A DNA stretch of 64,000 bases, from positions 1 through 64,000 of the forward strand of contig NZ_AZAY01000012.1 in the NCBI RefSeq assembly GCF_001021165.1, in the 5' to 3' direction. The stretch is from Marinitoga sp. 1197. GTDB taxonomy: Bacteria; Thermotogota; Thermotogae; Petrotogales; Petrotogaceae. The notes under the pieces were generated by a model. The model saw nothing but the letters and a program-made list of their open reading frames with translations. It was not told the origin of the DNA and ran no database searches. Made by a program: the position numbers and the translations under genes. This document shows, one piece after another, positions 19,379 to 28,456 of this stretch. Each line of letters begins with the position of its first letter. The stretch's first letter is position 1.

Positions 19379-20779
19379 TTAATTTTTATTCAAAAATACT
19401 TTATATGCATAATATGTTTCATACAAATCTCCTTTTGAAGCTAATTCATATGGTGAATGCATTCCAAATAAGGCTACACCTGCATCAATAACGCTTAACC
19501 CCTTTTCGGCAAAGAATTTTGCTATTGTTCCTCCTCCACCTTGATCAACTTTACCTAATTCACCTGTTTGCCAGATAACACCATTTTCATTAAATATTTG
19601 TCTTAATTTCCCAAAGACTTCCGCATTTGCATCGTTTGTTGCTGCTTTACCTCTTGAACCAGTATATTTAGCAATTGCAATTCCATAACCCAATCTTGGA
19701 GCATTAGCTGGATCATGAACATCTTTGAAATTTGGATCATATGCAGCCGAAACATCTGCAGATAATAATGTTGAATTTATTAAACAATCGTCTATATCTA
19801 ATTCGATATTAGAACTTCCCTGTAATTTCAATAATTTTTTTATAACTGTAATCCAGAAATGATGTTTGGCTCCTGTATTTCCATCGCTACCTATTTCTTC
19901 TTTATCAGTCAACAATATTGCTGCACTTCTAACTTCTGGATTTGATTCAAGCAATGCCGTTAACGCCGTATACGAACATATTCTATCATCATGCCCATAA
20001 GCAGCTATTAAAGATCTATCAAATCCTACATCTCTGGCCGGAAGTGAAGGAACTACTTCTAATTCTGCTGAAATTAAATCTTCTTCAACTATTCCATATT
20101 TTTCATGCAATATATTTAAAATATTTAATTTAACGCTATCCTTTATTTCTTCATCATAGGATATTGAAATTGTGCCTAATAATAAATTCAAATCTTCACC
20201 TTTAAATACTTCTGATACTTCTCCCTTTCTTCTATCAAGATGAGGTAACAAATCTGAAATCACAAATACTGGATCTTCTTCTGAATCACCTATTGAAACA
20301 TCTATCTTTGTTCCATCATTTTTTATAACTACTCCATGTAATTCAAGAGGAATATTTAACCATTGATATTTTTTTACTCCACCATAATAATGTGTTTTTG
20401 CCATAGCTATACCAGAATCTTCCACTATAGGTTCAGGTTTCAAATCTAGTCTTGGTGCATCTACATGAGCACCTACTAAATTAATTCCATTAGTTAAACT
20501 GCCTTTTATTTTTATTGCAAATAATGATTTGTAATTATTTACATAATATATTTTATCTCCATCTTCAATTTCACCTTTTTCTAAAAAATAATTTAACGGT
20601 TTAAATCCTTCCTTTTCTAATTCTTTAACTGTATATTCTATAGCTTTTCTTTCAGTTTTAGAATAATCTATAAATTTTTTGTATCCCTTTGAATACTCAT
20701 CAATTGCCTTTCTATCCCTCTTTTCCCAGACTGAAACTTTTTTTCTTGTCAATTTTTCCTGAAGTTTTTTCACATCCAC
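19379..20779 (-). CDS. M18-family aminopeptidase
   Basis: 466 aa, cytoplasmic dizinc exopeptidase. The zinc-ligand region GAHVDAPR is at about 103-110, LLTDKEEIGSDGNTGAKHHF carries the catalytic/ligand Glu pair, AYGHDDRICSY the bridging region, and GMHSPYELASKGDL the last His ligand. Length matches family (430-480 aa). GTG start at 20779 with AGGAGGTG 6 nt upstream. Likely clears peptides from N-termini. Two unrecognised genes follow on the same strand. Confidence 0.93.
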   Translation of the reverse strand: MDVKKLQEKLTRKKVSVWEKRDRKAIDEYSKGYKKFIDYSKTERKAIEYTVKELEKEGFKPLNYFLEKGEIEDGDKIYYVNNYKSLFAIKIKGSLTNGINLVGAHVDAPRLDLKPEPIVEDSGIAMAKTHYYGGVKKYQWLNIPLELHGVVIKNDGTKIDVSIGDSEEDPVFVISDLLPHLDRRKGEVSEVFKGEDLNLLLGTISISYDEEIKDSVKLNILNILHEKYGIVEEDLISAELEVVPSLPARDVGFDRSLIAAYGHDDRICSYTALTALLESNPEVRSAAILLTDKEEIGSDGNTGAKHHFWITVIKKLLKLQGSSNIELDIDDCLINSTLLSADVSAAYDPNFKDVHDPANAPRLGYGIAIAKYTGSRGKAATNDANAEVFGKLRQIFNENGVIWQTGELGKVDQGGGGTIAKFFAEKGLSVIDAGVALFGMHSPYELASKGDLYETYYAYKVFLNKN

Positions 20780-20819
20780 AAATTACACCTCCTGAATTTT
20801 TAAATGCTCTCTATATTAA

Positions 20820-20847
20820 ATTGTATCATATTGAAGTTTTTTTTCAA
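20820..20847 (-). promoter_or_regulatory. promoter of the M18 aminopeptidase operon
   Basis: Reverse strand TTGAAA (20847-20842), 16-nt spacer, TACAAT (20825-20820), about 40 nt upstream of the GTG. Confidence 0.65.
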
Positions 20848-20961
20848 AGTATATATAGAGGGATATAGTTTATATTATTGATTATAAAACCGATTATTCA
20901 CATTATATAGCTTAAAATAAAGGTTAAAAAATAATAAAATTTTTAGTATAATAAAATTAGT

Positions 20962-21156
20962 ACGATGTCCAAAAAGTAAAGTTGCTCAAACCTTAATTGC
21001 TAATCTTCAAAAATAACATATTTTCGCCGGTCGTATCAGACTCACATCCATGTTCGGCTTCACTCAATTTTGCATCCATGCAAAATTGACCGGCTTCATA
21101 TGCTATTTTTTCAGGCAATTTTCGAGTTTTCGCTTACTTTACTAATTGGACACCCA
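20962..21156 (+). repeat. nested-palindrome element, copy 1 (upstream of glpX)
   Basis: About 190 bp of non-coding DNA with ends TGTCCAAAAAGTAAAGT (20966) and ACTTTACTAATTGGACA (to 21152), inner arms GCCGGTC/GACCGGC, and a further hairpin TTTTGCATCCATGCAAAA. Order and motifs (ATTGCTAATC, CATCCATG, GGCAAT, TTCGAG) match the copies at 39713 and 46615. It is flanked by the 9-bp direct repeat aaaattagt (20953-20961 and 21157-21165). A TATAAT at 20947-20952 directly precedes the left repeat. Confidence 0.8.
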
Positions 21157-21213
21157 AAAATTAGTTGTAATGTTAAAATTATACTATAAAAAATAAGAAT
21201 AGGGGGAAATGTA

Positions 21214-22260
21214 ATGTCTGAAAAAGTTGATAGAGAAATAACTCTTGATTTAGTAAGAGTAACAGAAGCAGCCGCATTAACAAGCAGTTTACATCTTGGT
21301 ATGGGAAATAAAAATGCAGTTGACCAAGCAGCTGTTGATGCTATGAGAGGTATGCTCGATTATATCGAAATAAAAGGAACGGTTATTATCGGTGAGGGGG
21401 AAAAAGATGAGGCACCAATGCTTTATATTGGTGAAAAAGTTGGCACATGGGATGAAACAGATGATGAATATGATATAGCAGTAGATCCAATTGATGGAAC
21501 AAGACTTGTAGCTTATGGTCTTCCAAATGCAATAAGTGTTATGATTTTAGCAGAAAAAGGACGCCTTGCATACTTACCTACATTTTACTCATACAAATTG
21601 GCAGTTGGCCCAGAATTAAAAGGTTTATTAGATATCAGAAGCTCAATTCGGGAAAATTTAAGAGTTGCAGCAGCGGCTTTAAAAGTTCCTATAAGCGAAA
21701 TAACTGTTGTGGTTTTAAATAGAGATAGACACAAAAGAATTATTGAAGAAATTAGAGAAGTTGGCGCCAGAATAAAATTAATAGGTGATGGCGATATTGC
21801 TGCTGCAATAGCAACCGCAATGCCAGATAGTGGTGTTGATATATATATCGGTATTGGTGGGTCTCCAGAAGCTGTTTTAGCAGCTGGTGCTTTGAGAACG
21901 TTGGGCGGTGAATTACAGGTTCAACTATGGCCTCAATCTGAAGAGGAAAAAGAAAAATTATTAAATGATGGATGGAATTTAAATAAAGTTTATTTCACAG
22001 AAGATTTGGCTGGAGGGGAAAATGTACTATTTTCTGCAACAGGTGTAACAGATGGAGACTTTTTAAAAGGTGTTCATTTTTATAAAGGAAAAGCCATTAC
22101 AGAAAGTATTGTAATGAGGTCAAAAACAAGAACAATAAGGAGAATTACAACATATCACGATTTAAGATACAAAACTATAAGATTAAAATCAACTGAAGGC
22201 GATTTGAAATTGTTAAACATAAATAAAAAACGGGAAGATTATATAGGAGGCGGAATTTAG
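21214..22260 (+). CDS. glpX: class II fructose-1,6-bisphosphatase
   Basis: 348 aa, usually 320-335. It dephosphorylates fructose-1,6-bisphosphate in gluconeogenesis, a Li+-sensitive fold enzyme with divalent metal. GEGEKDEAPML and VDPIDGTRL are the metal-binding motifs, and GDGDIAAAIATA and IGIGGSPEAVLAAGALR the substrate-binding signatures. ATG at 21214 preceded by AGGGGGAAATGTA. It pairs functionally with pckA in the same window. A SAM hydrolase gene follows with only 2 nt between. Confidence 0.96.
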   Translation: MSEKVDREITLDLVRVTEAAALTSSLHLGMGNKNAVDQAAVDAMRGMLDYIEIKGTVIIGEGEKDEAPMLYIGEKVGTWDETDDEYDIAVDPIDGTRLVAYGLPNAISVMILAEKGRLAYLPTFYSYKLAVGPELKGLLDIRSSIRENLRVAAAALKVPISEITVVVLNRDRHKRIIEEIREVGARIKLIGDGDIAAAIATAMPDSGVDIYIGIGGSPEAVLAAGALRTLGGELQVQLWPQSEEEKEKLLNDGWNLNKVYFTEDLAGGENVLFSATGVTDGDFLKGVHFYKGKAITESIVMRSKTRTIRRITTYHDLRYKTIRLKSTEGDLKLLNINKKREDYIGGGI

Positions 22261-22262
22261 CT

Positions 22263-23066
22263 ATGATTGCTTTTTTTACCGATTGGGGGAATGACAGCTA
22301 TTATGTTGGGGTATGTAAAGCTGTAATAAAAAGCATAAATAAAGATATAGAAATAATAGATGTTTTACATGAAACAAAGAAATTTGACACTAAAGTTAAT
22401 GCCCATATATTATATCGGTTTTCAAAAGATTTTCCTGAAGGCACTATATTCTTGAGTGTTATTGACGCTGGTGTCGGAAGTAACAGAAAACCTATTATTT
22501 TAAAAACACAAAAAAGAAATTTCTATTTTATCGCTCCGGACAATGGTATTTTAACTCTGATTGCCGAAGAGTACGGAATTGATAAACTGATCGAAATTAA
22601 TAATCCAAAATATTTCTTTAAGAAAAATTACTCAACCACTTTTCATGGAAGAGATATTTTTTCACCTGCTGCTGCATATCTTTCAAAAAATGTCCCAATT
22701 GAAGAATTCGGGGAGGAAATAGATACGATTAATTTATTTAGATATAAACCTCCTGAAATAAAAAGTGAAAGTCTAGAAGGAGAAATAGTATTTTTTGATA
22801 CATTTGGAAATATACAAACAAATATTCCTGCTGATTTTGGTGAAACCTTATTCAAAAAAGATGATTCCGTAATAATTCATATAGAAAATAAAACATTTAA
22901 AGCTTATTATGAAAGAGTATTTAGTGATGTATTACCTGGAGAATTGTTAATACATCCAGAAAGTTCAGGATTTTTAGAAATAGCTATTAATCAAGGAAAT
23001 GCAAAAGAATTTTTAAACCTTAACTCTGAAGGAGTGGAAATAATATTAAGAAAAGAAATATCTTAG
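22263..23066 (+). CDS. SAM hydroxide adenosyltransferase (SAM hydrolase, DUF62 family)
   Basis: 267 aa. The family cleaves S-adenosylmethionine with water to adenosine and methionine and is related to fluorinases and chlorinases. Seen: FFTDWGNDSYYVG (conserved Asp near the N-terminus), SVIDAGVGS, FIAPDNGILT, FHGRDIFSPAAAYLS (Arg-Asp-His-type triad) and FFDTFGNIQTNI. These fit the hydrolase branch rather than the halogenases. ATG at 22263 with GGAGGCGG spacing. Co-transcribed with glpX and a histidine kinase; physiological role is uncertain. Confidence 0.88.
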   Translation: MIAFFTDWGNDSYYVGVCKAVIKSINKDIEIIDVLHETKKFDTKVNAHILYRFSKDFPEGTIFLSVIDAGVGSNRKPIILKTQKRNFYFIAPDNGILTLIAEEYGIDKLIEINNPKYFFKKNYSTTFHGRDIFSPAAAYLSKNVPIEEFGEEIDTINLFRYKPPEIKSESLEGEIVFFDTFGNIQTNIPADFGETLFKKDDSVIIHIENKTFKAYYERVFSDVLPGELLIHPESSGFLEIAINQGNAKEFLNLNSEGVEIILRKEIS

Positions 23067-23095
23067 GTTGGGACTTATCAGAAAAAATATCTATA

Positions 23096-24313
23096 TTGCA
23101 TACAATTATACTTTTTTTGTTTATGTTCTTTTTTCATCTAATGAATTATTGGTACATTTTACCAATTAGTTTTTTTTGTTTATATATTATAGTGTATATT
23201 TTTGTTGAAAAGAGGCTTAGAAGAATCGTTCACAAAGGAAATTCATATAGTTCAAAGCATTATAATCTTGAATATTCTGGATTATTACGCGAATTAGATG
23301 AAATGATTAGAACATATTCTTTATTACTTTTAAGAGAAAGAGAAGGCTTAAAGGAATATTATGATAAATTCAATGCTATTTTTGATAGTATAGGTTCAGG
23401 ATTGTTGGTTTTTGATGAGAATGGCATTTTACAAAAATCTAATCAAAGAGCAAAAGAAATATTTTATAATATACCTCTAAAATATGGCGTGAAATTATCC
23501 AATATATTTATTAGAAGTGGTATAAAATCAAACTTAGAGCCTGGAATCTATGAAGTTTATTCAAAAAAATTGAAAAAAAATCTTCAGCTTATTATAAGCA
23601 AAAAAAGCAATTTTGTTATCTTGGCTATAAATGATATTACTAATTATAAAAAATTAAAGAAAAATCTTGAAAGCACAAGACATTTTGCAAGGCTCGGTGA
23701 AATACTGGCCAATGCGGCTCACGGACTAAAAACTCCAGTATCCAGGCTAAAAATGTCTTTTCAAATGTATGAATTTACAAAAGAAGATGAATATTTAAAA
23801 CAAATGAAAATAGAAATAGATAATATCCAAAATCTGATTAAAGAAACTCTTGATTTGTTCAAAGTTACAGAAGGTTTTAATAAATTTAGTTTAAACAAAG
23901 TAGTAAATGATGTAATTAAAAATTTTAAAAATACATATCCACAAATAAATTTTATAGTTCAAAATAATGTAAATATCGAGATAAACAGTGATGTATGGCT
24001 ATTCAAATCTGCAATATTTAATATAATTCAAAACTCTATAGATGCAGTTTCAATGAAAGAAGGTAAAAGTTTTATTGTTGTAAAAACTATGGAAAAGGAA
24101 AAATGTTATAAAATAATATTTGCAGATAATGGTATTGGAATGACATCAGAGGAAAAACAAAAATTTTTAAAACCTTTTTTTACAACAAAAGAGTATGGAA
24201 CTGGTCTAGGAACTGTATTTCTAGAACGTTTTATTATTTTTCAAAATGCAAAATTACGTATAAATTCGATTAAAAACAAAGGTACTATATTAAGTATTAT
24301 TTTATATAAATAA
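23096..24313 (+). CDS. membrane histidine kinase (NtrB-like)
   Basis: About 405 aa. Two N-terminal hydrophobic segments (roughly 1-38), a PAS-like domain (about 88-185), and a HisKA with phospho-His in AHGLKTPVSR (H209). The N box IIQNSIDA, G1 DNGIGM and F/G2 FFTTKEYGTGLG make up the ATPase domain. The start is uncertain: the frame is open from about 23030 and the only conventional start before the membrane segment is TTG at 23096, which has a poor RBS. A non-ATG start (ATT or ATC) upstream is possible. No response regulator is adjacent, so it is an orphan. Confidence 0.85.
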   Translation: MHTIILFLFMFFFHLMNYWYILPISFFCLYIIVYIFVEKRLRRIVHKGNSYSSKHYNLEYSGLLRELDEMIRTYSLLLLREREGLKEYYDKFNAIFDSIGSGLLVFDENGILQKSNQRAKEIFYNIPLKYGVKLSNIFIRSGIKSNLEPGIYEVYSKKLKKNLQLIISKKSNFVILAINDITNYKKLKKNLESTRHFARLGEILANAAHGLKTPVSRLKMSFQMYEFTKEDEYLKQMKIEIDNIQNLIKETLDLFKVTEGFNKFSLNKVVNDVIKNFKNTYPQINFIVQNNVNIEINSDVWLFKSAIFNIIQNSIDAVSMKEGKSFIVVKTMEKEKCYKIIFADNGIGMTSEEKQKFLKPFFTTKEYGTGLGTVFLERFIIFQNAKLRINSIKNKGTILSIILYK

Positions 24314-24364
24314 TACATGGAAATTATTATTATAAACGAAGTTAATATTGATTATAAATTTTAT

Positions 24365-24391
24365 AAACCAGCAAATTAGGTTTGCTGGTTT
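24365..24391 (+). terminator. terminator after the histidine kinase
   Basis: AAACCAGCAAA-ttagg-TTTGCTGGTTT, 11-bp perfect stem with a T-rich tail, about 50 nt after the stop. Confidence 0.85.
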
Positions 24392-24488
24392 ATTTAATGT
24401 TAAATTTTCTTTATTTGTAATTATTAAATATCAATGAAATTAGAAAAATATGTTATAATAATATTTAGAATAAAATTAGGAGGATATT

Positions 24489-25793
24489 ATGAAAGAAAAA
24501 GTATATATTCTAACATTAGGCTGCCCCAAAAATGAGGCAGATATGGATGTTTTAAAGGGTATTTTTTTAAAAAAGGGATTTCTTTTAACCACCGATCCAA
24601 AAGAAGCGGATTATTCTATTATTGATACATGTGGTTTTATTGAACCTGCGAAAAAAGAATCTATAAATGAAATATTTAATATAGTTTCGTTAAAAGAAAA
24701 AAATCCAAATATGAAGATAATACCAATTGGATGTTTAATTGAAAGATATTATGATGAACTAAAAAAAGAATTAACAGAAGTTGATGGTTTAATAGGTGTC
24801 GTGCCACCCGAAAAAATAGTTGAATCAATTGAAAGTGGAAACTTTTATTTAAAACTGCCAAAGCCATATGATGTATATAAATGTGATTACCGTGTAACTC
24901 CTGATAAACCATATGCTTATATTAAAATTGCAGATGGATGCAACAGAAAATGCGCATTTTGTTCCATACCATATTTTAAAGGGGAACCTGTAAGTAGAGA
25001 TATAATGGATATTAAAAAAGAAGCGGAGTTTTTAACAAAAAATGGCATAAAAGAAATAATACTTGTTTCTCAAGATAATACGCTTTATGGTGTCGATTTA
25101 TATAAAAAACAGGCGTTACCACATTTATTAAAAGAATTGAATTCAATTGAAGGGGATTTTTGGATAAGAGTCATGTATTTACACCCAGATTTTATTAACA
25201 ATGAAATTATAGAATCAATAAATACATTAGATAAAGTAATACCGTATTTTGATATTCCTATACAACATGGTTCAGACAAAATATTAAAATTAATGGGTAG
25301 AATCAAAAAAAGTGATGAATTAAAAAATTTAATTTTTAGAATTAGAAATAATCCTGAGGCTATAATCAGAACAACATTAATTGCAGGATTTCCTGGCGAA
25401 ACAGATGACGATTTTGAAAAATTATTATCATTTATAGATGAAATAGAATTTGACAAACTCGGAGCATTCATGTATTTTGATGAAGAAGGAACTCCGTCTT
25501 ATCTATTACCAGAAAAAATCGATGAAAAAACAAAAGAAAAAAGATTTGAAGAGTTAATGGAATTGCAAAAAGAAATTTCAGCAGAAAAATTAGAAAGATT
25601 TATAGGTAAACAATTGAAAGTTTTAATTGAAGAAAAAGAAAATAATGTATATATAGGTAGAGCATATTTAGATGCACCTGAAATTGATGGAAATGTATTT
25701 TTTAAGTCCGAAAGAAATTTAAATATTGGAGATTTTGTGGTTGTTAAAATCTTAAATAGTTCAGAATATGATTTAGAAGGGGTTGCGATATGA
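24489..25793 (+). CDS. rimO: ribosomal protein S12 methylthiotransferase RimO
   Basis: 434 aa, radical-SAM methylthiotransferase that modifies an Asp of ribosomal protein S12. The N-terminal UPF0004 domain has LTLGCPKNEADMD, with further cluster Cys in DTCGF and IGCL. The radical-SAM motif is DGCNRKCAFCSIP, with Cys at about 151, 155 and 158, and a TRAM domain ends the protein. GCPKN and the absence of the MiaB-type pattern support RimO. First gene of a run to rny; a TATAAT at 24455-24460 may be its -10. Its stop overlaps pgsA by 4 nt. Confidence 0.93.
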   Translation: MKEKVYILTLGCPKNEADMDVLKGIFLKKGFLLTTDPKEADYSIIDTCGFIEPAKKESINEIFNIVSLKEKNPNMKIIPIGCLIERYYDELKKELTEVDGLIGVVPPEKIVESIESGNFYLKLPKPYDVYKCDYRVTPDKPYAYIKIADGCNRKCAFCSIPYFKGEPVSRDIMDIKKEAEFLTKNGIKEIILVSQDNTLYGVDLYKKQALPHLLKELNSIEGDFWIRVMYLHPDFINNEIIESINTLDKVIPYFDIPIQHGSDKILKLMGRIKKSDELKNLIFRIRNNPEAIIRTTLIAGFPGETDDDFEKLLSFIDEIEFDKLGAFMYFDEEGTPSYLLPEKIDEKTKEKRFEELMELQKEISAEKLERFIGKQLKVLIEEKENNVYIGRAYLDAPEIDGNVFFKSERNLNIGDFVVVKILNSSEYDLEGVAI

Positions 25794-26326
25794 AAATATG
25801 GACAATTCCAAATATTCTAACATTTATAAGAATTTTAGCAACAATACCTTTATTTATTATTACTTATAATGAAAAATTATATATTATAGCTTTCTTTATC
25901 TATATTTTAGTTTCTTTAACTGATTTGCTGGATGGGTATATTGCCAGAAAATTTAATCTTGTTAGTGATTTTGGAAAATTCATGGATCAAATAGCTGATA
26001 AAATTTTAATTAATGCATTATTTATAGCGTTTTTAGAAACACAGAAATTGCCTGGATGGTTTGTTGCAATTATTATAACAAGAGATATTTTCATTAGCGG
26101 TTTAAGAATGTTTTTAGCAAACAAAAATATTGTTATTGCTGCTGATAAATGGGGGAAATTTAAAACCTTTTCACAGACAATTCTAATAGCTTCTCTTTAT
26201 CTAACTGCCATCTGGCCCTTTTTAAACAAACTAAACTCTATTTTAATTATTCTAACTGTGTTTTTTTCTTTATTTTCTGGATATAACTATTTAATAAAGA
26301 ATTTAGTCTATCTTGAGGGGGAGTAA
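25790..26326 (+). CDS. pgsA: CDP-diacylglycerol-glycerol-3-phosphate 3-phosphatidyltransferase
   Basis: 178 aa, integral membrane. It makes phosphatidylglycerol-phosphate, the first step in PG synthesis. The CDP-alcohol phosphotransferase motif DGYIARKFNLVSDFGKFMDQIAD fits DGx2ARx8Gx3Dx3D, with all Asp residues present. Five or so hydrophobic segments. ATGA overlap with rimO. Confidence 0.93.
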   Translation: MKIWTIPNILTFIRILATIPLFIITYNEKLYIIAFFIYILVSLTDLLDGYIARKFNLVSDFGKFMDQIADKILINALFIAFLETQKLPGWFVAIIITRDIFISGLRMFLANKNIVIAADKWGKFKTFSQTILIASLYLTAIWPFLNKLNSILIILTVFFSLFSGYNYLIKNLVYLEGE

Positions 26327-26327
26327 A

Positions 26328-26915
26328 ATGAATAATAAAAATAAAAGCCTTCGAACATTTATTGCACTTGATGTAAATCAAAGTGTAAAGGATATTTTAA
26401 GAGATACTATCTTAAAGCTTGAACGAATGGGTTTTAAGGGAAATTGGACAAAACCAGAAAATATGCATTTGACATTATATTTCATGGGAGATACACATAT
26501 TACTAAAATTACAGAAGTAGCTAAAAGAATGGAAGAAAGAATAATTGGTTTCCCTACATTTGCATTTAGTTTAAATAAAATAGGATATTTTAAAAACAAA
26601 AATTTTCCAAGGGTTATCTGGCTGGGTGTTGAAGGTGGAAATACATTAAAACAACTTCATAATGAAGTTATAAAGTCATTGAAATTATCAAATATTCAGG
26701 TTTTAGATAGCAATTTTCAACCACACTTAACAGTTGGAAGAGTAAAGAAGGCTCCAGAATTCTGGGAAAAACTCATTAAAGTTTTAGATGTTGAAAAAGT
26801 GATTATACCTGTACATGCTGTTCATATATATTCATCGACTTTAACAAAAAATGGGCCAATATACAAAAAGTTGTACACTATTGATTTTGAGGGAGGAATG
26901 ATTATTAATGGCTAA
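26328..26915 (+). CDS. thpR: RNA 2',3'-cyclic phosphodiesterase (LigT/2H family)
   Basis: 195 aa. The family hydrolyses RNA 2',3'-cyclic phosphates to 2'-phosphates. Both HxT motifs of the 2H fold are there: HLTLYFMGD near residue 48 and HLTVGRVKK near 135. ATG at 26328 is preferred over the ORF's 26313 because GAGGGGGAG lies just upstream. Its end overlaps recA by 8 nt, and the recA RBS lies inside it. Confidence 0.9.
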   Translation: MNNKNKSLRTFIALDVNQSVKDILRDTILKLERMGFKGNWTKPENMHLTLYFMGDTHITKITEVAKRMEERIIGFPTFAFSLNKIGYFKNKNFPRVIWLGVEGGNTLKQLHNEVIKSLKLSNIQVLDSNFQPHLTVGRVKKAPEFWEKLIKVLDVEKVIIPVHAVHIYSSTLTKNGPIYKKLYTIDFEGGMIING

Positions 26916-28011
26916 AAAACCAGCAAAAAAAGAACCTGTAAATAAAGAGGAAATGCTTGATAAATTGGTAAAAGAATTAGAAAAAAATTATGGTGAAGGT
27001 TCAATAATGATTTTAGGAAAAGGACTGGAAGAAGAAAGAAAACTTGATATAGTTCCAAGCGGTGTTCTTTCTGTAGATGTGGCCTTAGGTGTGGGTGGTT
27101 ATCCAAGAGGTAGAATTATAGAAATATACGGAAATGAATCAAGTGGAAAAACCACGCTCGCATTACATTCAATAGCTGAGGTGCAAAAGAGAGGTGGAAT
27201 TGCTGCATTTATTGATGCAGAACATGCACTTGACCTCGAATATGCAAAAAAATTAGGAGTTAATCCTGATACTTTGATACTATCTCAACCTGATTTTGGA
27301 GAGCAGGCATTAGAAATTGTAGATAGTATTGTAAGATCTAATATTGTAGACTTAGTAGTAGTGGACTCAGTAGCGGCATTAGTTCCAAGAGCCGAAATAG
27401 AAGGAAACATGGGAGATTCTCATATGGGACTTCAGGCCAGACTCATGTCTCAGGCTTTGAGAAAGTTGGCTGGTAGTGTAAATAAATCAAAAACTATAAT
27501 CATCTTTATTAATCAAACACGTATGAAAATAGGAGTCGTTTATGGAAATCCAGAAACAACAGCCGGTGGTGTTGCACTAAAATTTTATTCTACAATAAGA
27601 ATGGAAGTAAGAAAAGGTACAACATTAAGGGAAGGAAAGGATGCATATGGTAACGAAATAAATATTAAAGTTGTTAAAAACAAAGTTGCTCCTCCATTTA
27701 AAGAAGTTAAAGTAGATATGATTTATGGACAGGGATTGGCAAAAGAAAATGATATATTTAATTTAGCCGTTGCAAATGACATCGTAAAAAGAAGCGGAGC
27801 ATGGTTTTCCTATACAGATTTAAAAGAAAATGAAATCAGTCTTGGACAGGGAAAAATAAAAGCTCTTGATTATTTGAAAAACAATTCCCATCTCTTGGTA
27901 GAAATCGAATACAGAATCAGGGAAAAACTGGGGCTTATTATACCCGATGATTTAAAAGAAAAAATAAAAAATAATAATGAGGCACAAAATGAAGAAAAAG
28001 AAGAAAATTGA
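26908..28011 (+). CDS. recA: recombinase RecA
   Basis: 367 aa. Walker [10 protein letters not shown], Walker [11 protein letters not shown], the L1/L2 loop region and [20 protein letters not shown] are diagnostic. ATG at 26908 follows GGGAGGAATGATTA. It forms filaments on ssDNA for recombination and repair. It sits in one operon with recX, its regulator. I see no SOS box in front, as the upstream gene overlaps it. Confidence 0.98.
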   Translation: MAKKPAKKEPVNKEEMLDKLVKELEKNYGEGSIMILGKGLEEERKLDIVPSGVLSVDVALGVGGYPRGRIIEIYGNESSGKTTLALHSIAEVQKRGGIAAFIDAEHALDLEYAKKLGVNPDTLILSQPDFGEQALEIVDSIVRSNIVDLVVVDSVAALVPRAEIEGNMGDSHMGLQARLMSQALRKLAGSVNKSKTIIIFINQTRMKIGVVYGNPETTAGGVALKFYSTIRMEVRKGTTLREGKDAYGNEINIKVVKNKVAPPFKEVKVDMIYGQGLAKENDIFNLAVANDIVKRSGAWFSYTDLKENEISLGQGKIKALDYLKNNSHLLVEIEYRIREKLGLIIPDDLKEKIKNNNEAQNEEKEEN

Positions 28012-28456
28012 TCCTTTTGATGAAGATGCCGCACAAAAAAGTGCAATCAATTTATTGAAATATAGAAACAGATCTGAATATGAAATGAAACAAAGATTAA
28101 TCGAAAAAGGTTTCGATGAAATCGTCGTCAATAATGTTATTTCTAAACTAAAAAAATATAAATTACTGGATGATGAGTTATTTGCGTATTTATATACATA
28201 TGATAAACTCACCATAAACAAAAAAGGACCTTATATTATAAAAATGGAACTTTTAAACAAATTTCATATCAGTGAAAATATTACCGAAAATGCTATTGAT
28301 AAAGTTTTAGAAGAAATAAATATAAAAGAAATAATTCGTAATATAATATTGTCTCAAAAAAAAGATAAAAGAAGAATTAAAGAATACCTTTTCAAAAGAG
28401 GTTTTGATATTTATCTAATTGAAGAGGTATTAGATGAACTTGGAGGTGAAAAATGA
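27989..28456 (+). CDS. recX: RecA regulator RecX
   Basis: About 155 aa. RecX limits RecA filament growth. The tandem three-helix RecX pattern is seen ([58 protein letters not shown]). ATG at 27989 (GAGG 6 nt before) is preferred over 27977. It overlaps recA by about 23 nt and rny by ATGA. Confidence 0.88.
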   Translation: MKKKKKIDPFDEDAAQKSAINLLKYRNRSEYEMKQRLIEKGFDEIVVNNVISKLKKYKLLDDELFAYLYTYDKLTINKKGPYIIKMELLNKFHISENITENAIDKVLEEINIKEIIRNIILSQKKDKRRIKEYLFKRGFDIYLIEEVLDELGGEK

